64,000 nt of DNA from Bailinhaonella thermotolerans. Lineage in GTDB: Bacteria > Actinomycetota > Actinomycetes > Streptosporangiales > Streptosporangiaceae. The notes beneath the pieces were generated by a model. The model saw only the letters and a program-made list of their open reading frames with translations, was not told where the DNA came from and did no database searches. Positions 57,838 to 64,000 of this stretch are shown in pieces (position 1 is the stretch's first letter; each line of letters begins with the position of its first letter). A program made the translations under genes and the position numbers. Location: assembly GCF_003594875.1 (NCBI RefSeq), contig NZ_QZEY01000019.1, forward strand, positions 62,001 to 126,000, written 5' to 3'.

Positions 57838-59388
57838 ATGCGCATCATCTATGTCGACGTCGACACTCTCCGCGCCGATCACACCACCCCCTACGGCTAT
57901 CACCGCCCCACCACTCCCAACCTGCAGAAGCTGGCGGACAAGGGCGTCACCTTCGATCGCTACTACTGCTCGGACTCGCCCTGCATGCCCTCGCGCACCG
58001 CGCTGACCAGCGGGCAGTTCGGCATCACCAACGGAGTGATCGGCCACTTCGGCCCGGCGGCCCAGTTCCGGCTCGACGCCGGGCACGGCCCCGAGCCCGA
58101 CCGGCCGCTGCTGGGACAGCTCCTGCAACTGGCCGGCTATTACACGGCCGCCATCTCGGTCTTCGCCGAGCGTCACCGCGCGTACTACTTCCACGGCAAC
58201 TTCCGGGAGAGCGTGCGGGCCTCGGGCAATTGGGGCGACGAGGACGCGGCCGACATCAACCGCGCCGCCATCGACTGGATCAAGCGCCACGCCGACCAGG
58301 ACGACTGGTACCTCCACCTGACCTACTGGGAACCCCACACCAACTACACCCAGCCGGTGGAGTGGACGGAGCGGATGGCCGCCAGTGGCCCCGTGCAAGC
58401 CTGGCCGGACGAGGAGACCATCGCCGCGCATCGCGAGGTGTACGGCCCGCGCAGCGCCCTGGACCTGCACTACGCGTCGGAGCCCGGCACGTCGCCCGTC
58501 CCGCACAACATGCCGGACGCGATCACCTCGCGAGCCGACTTCGAGCACCTGATCAACGGCTTCGACGGCGCCATCGCCTACTGGGACCACCACCTCGGCC
58601 TGCTCATGCGCACCCTGGAAGAGCTCGGCCTGGCGGAGGACACGGCGGTGATCGTCAGCGCCGACCACGGCGAGTCCTTCGGTGAGAACGGGTCCTACGC
58701 CGAGCACGGGCTGGCCAACGAGCCCACCCACCGGCTGCCGCTGGTCGTCTACTGGCCCGGGCTCACCGACGACCTCCCCGAGGAACGCCGGCGCAACGAC
58801 AGCCTGCTCTACAACATCGACCTCGCCCCGACCCTGTGCGACCTGCTCGGGCTGCCGACACCCCCCGGCTGGCAGGGCGACACCTTCGCCCCCGCGGTGC
58901 GCGGACAGGAGCTCGGCTCGCGCGACTACCTGGTCTTCGGCCACGGCGCGCACACCTACCAGCGCGCCGTCCGCACCCGCGACCACCTCTACATCCGCAC
59001 CTACCACCCCGGGTGCTTCCGGGCGGAGTGGGAGCAGTTGTTCAACGTGACAGAGGATCCCCACCTCACCCGTGACCTGCTCCCGGAAGAGCCCGAGCTC
59101 GCCGACCGGATGCGGGCCCACCTCGCCGAGTGGTGGCACACCTACGCGGGGAGGCCCGGCGCGCTGCCCGACCCCATGCAGGCCACTTTGCAGACCGGCC
59201 CGACCTACTACAACGACCCCGTCCGCTACGCGCGGCACCTGCGCGACACCGGGCGCGCCCACCTGGCCGACGACCTGGAGGAGCGGCTGGCCGCGCTGAC
59301 GGTGCCGGTGTCCTGGCACGCGCCGGACCAGCCCCGCACCGCCTACCTGCGCAGGCGCTGGACCGAGATCATGCAAGGGCCGCGGTGA
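57838..59388 (+). CDS. Cys-type sulfatase #2
   Basis: 516 residues; the ATG follows the PadR stop with no gap. Catalytic C49-M-P-S-R in D-S-P-C-M-P-S-R-T-A-L-T-S-G. Metal-binding V-D-V-D-T-L-R-A-D-H near the start and S-A-D-H-G-E-S-F-G near 275 fit arylsulfatase A-type enzymes. It differs from sulfatase #1 in its insertions and C-terminus, suggesting a different sulfate position. It overlaps the GH3 gene by 4 nt. No signal peptide. Confidence 0.92.
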   Translation: MRIIYVDVDTLRADHTTPYGYHRPTTPNLQKLADKGVTFDRYYCSDSPCMPSRTALTSGQFGITNGVIGHFGPAAQFRLDAGHGPEPDRPLLGQLLQLAGYYTAAISVFAERHRAYYFHGNFRESVRASGNWGDEDAADINRAAIDWIKRHADQDDWYLHLTYWEPHTNYTQPVEWTERMAASGPVQAWPDEETIAAHREVYGPRSALDLHYASEPGTSPVPHNMPDAITSRADFEHLINGFDGAIAYWDHHLGLLMRTLEELGLAEDTAVIVSADHGESFGENGSYAEHGLANEPTHRLPLVVYWPGLTDDLPEERRRNDSLLYNIDLAPTLCDLLGLPTPPGWQGDTFAPAVRGQELGSRDYLVFGHGAHTYQRAVRTRDHLYIRTYHPGCFRAEWEQLFNVTEDPHLTRDLLPEEPELADRMRAHLAEWWHTYAGRPGALPDPMQATLQTGPTYYNDPVRYARHLRDTGRAHLADDLEERLAALTVPVSWHAPDQPRTAYLRRRWTEIMQGPR

Positions 59389-61928
59389 ACACGGCGCGGA
59401 CGCACGGATCATCCCAGCAGGGCGGCACGCACGCCTTCACCGACATCGACCTCCCCGCTTCCGTCGGCGCTGAGACCCAGGAGTCACCCCCTTTGGAACA
59501 GCACATCGTCGAGCGCGCGCTCGCCCGCCTCGACCTGGACGCCAAGACGCGCCTGCTGGCGGGCCAGGACCTGTGGTCGCTGCCGGCCCTGCCCGAGATA
59601 GGCCTGCGTTCCCTGGTCATGTCCGACGGCCCGATCGGCGTCCGGGGCACCGCCTATACGGCGGCCGACCCCGCGCTCGCCCTGCCCAGCCCGACCGCGC
59701 TGGCCGCCGCCTGGGACCCCGGGCTCGCCAGACGGGCCGGCCTGCTCCTCGCCCAGGAGGCGCGCAGGAAGGGCGTGCACCTCCTGCTCGCCCCGACCGT
59801 CAACCTCCACCGCTCGCCCCTGGCAGGACGGCACTTCGAGGCGTACTCCGAGGATCCGTACCTGACCGGCGAGATCGGCGCCGCCTATGTGATGGGTGTC
59901 CAGGACGGCGGGGTGGGCGCCACGGTCAAGCACTTCGTCGCCAACGACGCGGAGACCGACCGCTTCACGGTCGACAACCGCCTGTCGGAGCGCGCGCTGC
60001 GCGAGCTGTATCTCGCCCCGTTCGAGCACATCGTCGCCACAGCCCGGCCGTGGGCGGTGATGTCCGCGTACAACCAGGTCAACGGCACCACCATGACAGA
60101 GCATCACCGGCTCCAGGTCGAGGTGCTGCGAGGAGAGTGGGGCTTCGACGGCGTCGTGGTGTCGGACTGGCTGGCGGCCCGCGACACGGTACGGGCCATA
60201 ACCGGCGGCCTGGACATCGCCATGCCCGGCCCGCTGACCGTCTTCGGACCCGCCCTCGCCGCTGCCGTACGCGCCGGCCACGTCGCCGAAGCCACGGTGG
60301 ACGAGGCCGTCCGGCGCGTCCTGCGGCTCGCGGCCCGCGCCGGGCTCCTCGACGGCGCCGAACCCGCAGTGGCCGCGGACGCGCTTCCCGCCGACATCGA
60401 CGGCAGGCGGCTGGCCAAGGAGATCGCCTGCCGCTCATTCGTCCTGCTCCGCAACGAGGGCGGCGCCCTGCCGCTCACCCCGGCACCCGGTGACGGGGTC
60501 GCGCTCATCGGCGGCGCGGCCCGCGAGGCGCGCATCCAGGGCGGTGGCTCCGCCACCGTCTTCCCCGGCCGGGTCGTCAGCCCCCTGGACGCGCTCGGCG
60601 CCGCGCTCCCCCGGCTCGTCTACTCGGCCGGCGCCGATCCGCACGACGGACTGACGCTGGCCGGGCAGGGCTTCGAACTGCGTGGCGTCCTGCGTGACGC
60701 GCACGGCGCCGTGCTCGCCGACCAGGCGCTCGGCGATGGGCGGATCCGGTGGATGGCCTCGTCCCTGCCCGGCGGCGTCGGCTTCCAGGCACTCGACTCG
60801 GTGGAGATCACCGGTGTGTACACGCCCGAGGAGAGCGGCACGCACCACTTCGGCACCAAAGGTATCGGAGCCTTCCGCCTGGTGGTCGACGGCACGGTCC
60901 TGTTCGACGGCGTCCACCGTCCGGAGAACGGCGACCCGCTGGAGGCGCTCACCGGCCGCCCGGTCGAGCGCGGCTCGATCAGCCTGGAGAAGGGCCGGCC
61001 GGTCACCGTGAGCCTGCTGGCGGCGGAGCCCAAGATGTCCTACGGCCCTGTCGAAGGGGTGGCCTTCGCCCTGGCCCATCGGCCCCCTGGCGGGCACGGT
61101 GAGGCGCTGATCGAGGAGGCCGTCGCCGCCGCGCGGACGGCGGACGCCGCGATCGTGGTCGTCGCGACCACGGAGGCCGAGGAGAGCGAGGGCTTCGACC
61201 GCGCCGGCCTGAGGCTGCCCGGCCGCCAGGACGAACTCGTCCACCGCGTCGCGGCGGTCAACCCGCGGACGATCGTGGTGGTCAACTCCGGCGCCCCGGT
61301 CGAGATGCCCTGGCGCGACGAGGTCGCGGCGATCCTGCTGTCCTGGTTCCCCGGGCAGGAGGGCGGGGACGCGCTCGCCGACGTGCTCCTGGGAGTCCAG
61401 GAGCCGGGTGGCCGCCTGCCCACCACCTGGCCCGCCGCGCTCGCCGACGCGCCCGTCAGCACGGTGACGCCCGAGGGCGGGATCCTGCGGTACGACGAGG
61501 AGCTCTTCATCGGCTATCCGGCCTGGGATCGCCACCCGGTCGCCCCCGCCTACCCGTTCGGCCACGGCCTCGGCTACACCACCTGGGAGTATGAGGACAT
61601 GGACGCCACGGCCGAGCGGGTTCGGGTACGGCTGCGCAACGCAGGGTCCCGGCCCGGGCGCGAGACCGTGCAGATCTACGCCGCGCCCGTCGGCGCCGCC
61701 GAGGACCGGCCCGCCCGCCGCCTCGTCGGCTTCGCGACCGTCACCGCCGATCCCGGTGAGGGCGTCGAGGCGGAGATCGCGCTCGCCCCGCGGGCCTTCC
61801 AGGTCTGGGACGCGGAGGAGAACAGGTGGAGCAAGGCCGCGGGACCGTACCTGGTCCACGCCTCCCGCAGCGCGGCCCATGACCTCCTGGCCGCGTCTGT
61901 CCTCATAGACCCGGAATCGGGCGCGTAG
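59385..61928 (+). CDS. GH3 family beta-glycosidase with PA14 insert
   Basis: 847 residues from GTG 59385, overlapping the sulfatase stop. The TIM-barrel domain has the nucleophile Asp261 in V-V-V-S-D-W and V-K-H-F-V-A-N-D. The second domain begins near R-S-F-V-L-L-R-N-E-G. A PA14 domain (I-T-G-V-Y-T-P-E-E-S-G-T-H-H-F, L-V-V-D-G) is inserted at about 420-560. The C-terminal fibronectin-III-like domain has G-R-E-T-V-Q-I-Y. No signal peptide. It probably trims glycans once the two sulfatases have removed sulfate groups. Confidence 0.93.
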   Translation: MNTARTHGSSQQGGTHAFTDIDLPASVGAETQESPPLEQHIVERALARLDLDAKTRLLAGQDLWSLPALPEIGLRSLVMSDGPIGVRGTAYTAADPALALPSPTALAAAWDPGLARRAGLLLAQEARRKGVHLLLAPTVNLHRSPLAGRHFEAYSEDPYLTGEIGAAYVMGVQDGGVGATVKHFVANDAETDRFTVDNRLSERALRELYLAPFEHIVATARPWAVMSAYNQVNGTTMTEHHRLQVEVLRGEWGFDGVVVSDWLAARDTVRAITGGLDIAMPGPLTVFGPALAAAVRAGHVAEATVDEAVRRVLRLAARAGLLDGAEPAVAADALPADIDGRRLAKEIACRSFVLLRNEGGALPLTPAPGDGVALIGGAAREARIQGGGSATVFPGRVVSPLDALGAALPRLVYSAGADPHDGLTLAGQGFELRGVLRDAHGAVLADQALGDGRIRWMASSLPGGVGFQALDSVEITGVYTPEESGTHHFGTKGIGAFRLVVDGTVLFDGVHRPENGDPLEALTGRPVERGSISLEKGRPVTVSLLAAEPKMSYGPVEGVAFALAHRPPGGHGEALIEEAVAAARTADAAIVVVATTEAEESEGFDRAGLRLPGRQDELVHRVAAVNPRTIVVVNSGAPVEMPWRDEVAAILLSWFPGQEGGDALADVLLGVQEPGGRLPTTWPAALADAPVSTVTPEGGILRYDEELFIGYPAWDRHPVAPAYPFGHGLGYTTWEYEDMDATAERVRVRLRNAGSRPGRETVQIYAAPVGAAEDRPARRLVGFATVTADPGEGVEAEIALAPRAFQVWDAEENRWSKAAGPYLVHASRSAAHDLLAASVLIDPESGA

Positions 61929-61978
61929 GACGGGTGTTTCGCGGGGCGGGCGAGGGCGGCCCGCGCCCCGCCCCGCCC

Positions 61979-62002
61979 GGCCCCGGCGCCCACGCCGGGG
62001 CC
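61979..62002. terminator. Convergent terminator hairpin between GH3 and TetR genes
   Basis: GGCCCCGGCG-CCCA-CGCCGGGGCC, a perfect 10-bp stem 51 nt after the GH3 stop and 12 nt before the TetR stop. Confidence 0.6.
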
Positions 62003-62013
62003 CGCTCCGCCGG

Positions 62014-62643
62014 TCAGGACCGCCGAGGCCGGCGGACGAGCCCGGGGCCCGCGGCCGGACAGGCCGCGGCAGGTTGCGCGAATGCCGCGCACGCGCGCCG
62101 GGTCTGCTCGGCCAGATCGATGCTGCGATCGGCGAGCCACTGGAGCTGGAGGCCTTCGAGCGCGGCGACGATCATCATCGCGGTGGCCTCCACGTCCAGG
62201 TCCGCCGGGGCCCGCCCGTCGGCCTGCAGCTCGCGGATGCCGTCGGCGATGCGCCCGCGGACGGTGACGAACCGCGCGGCCATGTAGCCGTGGGCCGGGT
62301 GGGCGGGGTCGGCGGCCGCGGCGGCGAGCGTCGCGTGGAGCTCGATCTGGCCAGGCACCGAGGCGTTGTGTTCCATCACGGCGACGAGCCGCTCGACGGG
62401 GTCGAGCTCCGCCTGATCCCAGTAGGCGGCATTGACCTCGTCACGCTTGCGCAGGACCTCGGTGAGCAGGTGTTCCTTGGAGTCGAAGTAGTGCATGACA
62501 CCTGTCAGGCTGATGCCGGTCTTCCGCGCGATCTCGCGCAGGGAGGTGCCCCGATAGCCCTCCTGGGCGAAGACGTCCAACGCCGCGCGGAGGATTTCCT
62601 CCCGCTTGGCGACGCCCTTGGCGTAGGAGCCCTGCGCGCTCAT
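62014..62643 (-). CDS. TetR-family transcriptional repressor
   Basis: 209 residues from ATG 62643. N-terminal HTH: R-E-E-I-L-R-A-A-L-D-V-F-A-Q-E-G-Y-R-G-T-S-L-R-E-I-A, G-I-S-L-T-G-V-M-H-Y-F-D-S-K-E-H-L-L. The C-terminal ligand domain is variable. It is divergent from the MFS permease; the dyad at 62771-62791 just before that gene is its likely operator. The ligand may be the transported sugar. Confidence 0.9.
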   Translation of the reverse strand: MSAQGSYAKGVAKREEILRAALDVFAQEGYRGTSLREIARKTGISLTGVMHYFDSKEHLLTEVLRKRDEVNAAYWDQAELDPVERLVAVMEHNASVPGQIELHATLAAAAADPAHPAHGYMAARFVTVRGRIADGIRELQADGRAPADLDVEATAMMIVAALEGLQLQWLADRSIDLAEQTRRACAAFAQPAAACPAAGPGLVRRPRRS

Positions 62644-62770
62644 CGATCCCCATTCCTGACCGCGCCGCCCGGCGGATTCGCTTCGTCGCTGATGCGCCAG
62701 CAAGCCTAATACCCGCCGGTGATCGCCCGGCGCACGCCGAAGCAGAGCCGTTCAGAGGCTTGTCCCCAAG

Positions 62771-62791
62771 AAACCGTGCACTGTACGGTTT
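62771..62791. promoter_or_regulatory. Inverted repeat AAACCGT-N7-ACGGTTT, probable TetR operator
   Basis: A perfect 7-bp dyad with a 7-nt spacer, in the 180-nt gap between the divergent TetR and MFS genes, 33 nt before the MFS start. Length and position suit a TetR dimer. Confidence 0.6.
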
Positions 62792-62823
62792 TGCTCTCGA
62801 CCTGCCGACCCAAGGAAGCCGTC

Positions 62824-64000
62824 ATGACGACGTCATCGCCGCCCCCCGCCGAGCCCGGCGCCTCTGTCATCGACGGCACGATGGAGGGCAAGACCCCGAT
62901 CCGGGGGCCGTTGCGGCGGCTGCTGGCTTGGGTGCTCCCGGCGAACATGTCGATCTACCTCGTCTGGGGCGCGGTGCCGTCAGTCCTCATGGCGCTGCAG
63001 GTGCAGCGGTCGCTGGGAGAGGAGGACAAGGCGGCGAATCTCGCGATCATCACCACGGTCGGGGCCATCGCCTCCGTGCTCACCCAGCCCATCGCCGGCG
63101 CGATCTCCGATCGGACGCGCAGCCGGTTCGGCAGGCGCGCGCCGTGGCTGATCTTCGGCGGGCTCGTCGGCGGCCTGTCCCTGATCGGCATGTCACTGGC
63201 GCACACCCTGGCGCACTTCGTGATCGCCTGGGTGTGCGTCCAGATCGGCTTCAACTTCGCGCAGGGCCCGCTCAGCGCGGTGCTGCCGGACCGGGTGCCG
63301 CGTTCGGTGCGCGGGACGTTCGCCGCGGCGCTGGGCCTCGGGGCGATGTTCGGGTCCTTGGGTGGGCAGATCTATGGCGCATCCCTTTCCGACCACATCC
63401 CGCTGGCCTACACCCTGCTGGCCGGCATCGGCGTCCTCGGCCTGGTCCTCTTCGTCGTGTTCAATCCCGACCGGTCCGGCGCGGACGAGCAGGTGAAGTC
63501 GCTCACGCCGCGCGAGTTCCTCCGCGCGTTCTGGGTCAGCCCGCGGAAGTATCCCGACTTCGCCTGGGCCTTCGGCAGCCGGCTGTCGCTGTACCTCGGC
63601 TACCACATCGTCGTCGGCTACAAGCTGTACATCCTGCAGGACTACATCGGGCTCGGCGCTGACGCCATCACGGTTCTCCCCGCCATGGGGGCCGCCGCGC
63701 TGGGCGGGCTGCTGGTGACCACCGTGATCGGCGGCCGGTTGTCCGATCACCTCGGCCGCAGGAAGATCTTCGTGCTCGTCTCCGCCGCGGTCGTCGGCGG
63801 GGCGATGCTCATCCCGCTCGCCCTGCCCTCGACCACGGGGATTCTGTTGATGGCCGGCGTCGCGGGCTTGGGCTTCGGCTGTTTCCAGGCGGTGGACACC
63901 GCGCTGATCTCCGAAGTGCTCCCGTCGAAGGCCTCGTTCGCCAAGGACCTCGGCATCGTCAACATGGCGCAGTCGCTGCCGCAGGTGCTCGCCCCCGCCA
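62824..64000 (+). CDS. MFS sugar permease, partial at window edge
   Basis: At least 392 residues from ATG 62824 (AAGGAAG upstream). N-terminal cytosolic tail, then Y-L-V-W-G-A-V-P-S-V, loop I-S-D-R-T-R-S-R-F-G-R-R-A-P-W (glycoside-pentoside-hexuronide/MelB-like motif) and G-G-R-L-S-D-H-L-G-R-R-K. The frame is open to the right edge, so the last helices are missing. With the GH3 and sulfatase genes it probably imports the released sugars. Confidence 0.85.
   Translation, partial: MTTSSPPPAEPGASVIDGTMEGKTPIRGPLRRLLAWVLPANMSIYLVWGAVPSVLMALQVQRSLGEEDKAANLAIITTVGAIASVLTQPIAGAISDRTRSRFGRRAPWLIFGGLVGGLSLIGMSLAHTLAHFVIAWVCVQIGFNFAQGPLSAVLPDRVPRSVRGTFAAALGLGAMFGSLGGQIYGASLSDHIPLAYTLLAGIGVLGLVLFVVFNPDRSGADEQVKSLTPREFLRAFWVSPRKYPDFAWAFGSRLSLYLGYHIVVGYKLYILQDYIGLGADAITVLPAMGAAALGGLLVTTVIGGRLSDHLGRRKIFVLVSAAVVGGAMLIPLALPSTTGILLMAGVAGLGFGCFQAVDTALISEVLPSKASFAKDLGIVNMAQSLPQVLAPA

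Overview
The window is very GC-rich DNA (well over 70% in most genes) with frequent GTG starts, leaderless genes, actinobacterial regulator types (XRE+TPR, SARP, DUF397, PadR) and an FxLD-type lanthipeptide locus. This fits a filamentous actinomycete, perhaps of the Streptosporangiales; the genus cannot be fixed from the sequence. The right half reads as intact operons. The stretch from about 9 to 20 kb is a mosaic of fragments, frameshifted genes and short duplications, typical of accessory DNA that has taken repeated insertions.

Layout. 1-9.3 kb: a partial P-loop kinase, then an FxLD lanthipeptide cluster consisting of a divergent XRE/TPR regulator, a 53-residue precursor, a full-length LanB dehydratase, a LanC cyclase, an FxLD-system methyltransferase and an MFS exporter. 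9.5-20 kb: a second FxLD-type methyltransferase, a truncated copy of an HD-domain gene whose intact version lies at 19.3-19.9 kb, a DUF5677-like gene running antisense into a VapBC pair, an HTH gene, a single CRISPR-like repeat, two polymorphic-toxin tip cassettes (HINT remnant + toxin + immunity gene, the second EndoU-like) with an integrase remnant between them, and frameshifted NUDIX and phosphotransferase genes. 20-27.7 kb: cell-envelope and secreted proteins (DUF4097, a HExxH lipoprotein, a possible ricin-like protein), an unidentified 467-residue protein and a structured RNA resembling a tRNA with its own terminator.

28-51.8 kb is an unusual biosynthetic cluster. It holds three HisF-like TIM barrels, four TenA/heme-oxygenase-fold proteins, two FAD-dependent amine-oxidase-like flavoproteins, an alpha-oxoamine synthase, a condensation-free adenylation-carrier-reductase (A-T-R) protein, an AMP ligase without the usual C-terminal subdomain, a KAS III homologue without the catalytic Cys, a ThDP enzyme, an S9 peptidase, an MDR reductase, LuxR and SARP regulators and an 84-residue Lys/Asp/Glu/Thr/Ala-rich repeat protein. 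I do not recognise this combination. A plausible reading is assembly of a nitrogen-containing small molecule from an activated amino acid, with the HisF-like and TenA-like proteins recruited for new ring-forming or N/C-oxidising chemistry. By eye the three HisF-like proteins have lost different members of the two catalytic aspartates of HisF.

51.9-64 kb is a sulfated-glycan utilisation locus: two Cys-type sulfatases, their formylglycine-generating enzyme, a GH3 glycosidase with a PA14 insert, two MFS permeases (one with a frameshift in a G8 tract, one running off the edge), two PadR regulators, an alpha/beta hydrolase and a TetR regulator. Palindromic sites lie in the control regions. A decayed PL8 polysaccharide lyase lies inside the neighbouring biosynthetic cluster.
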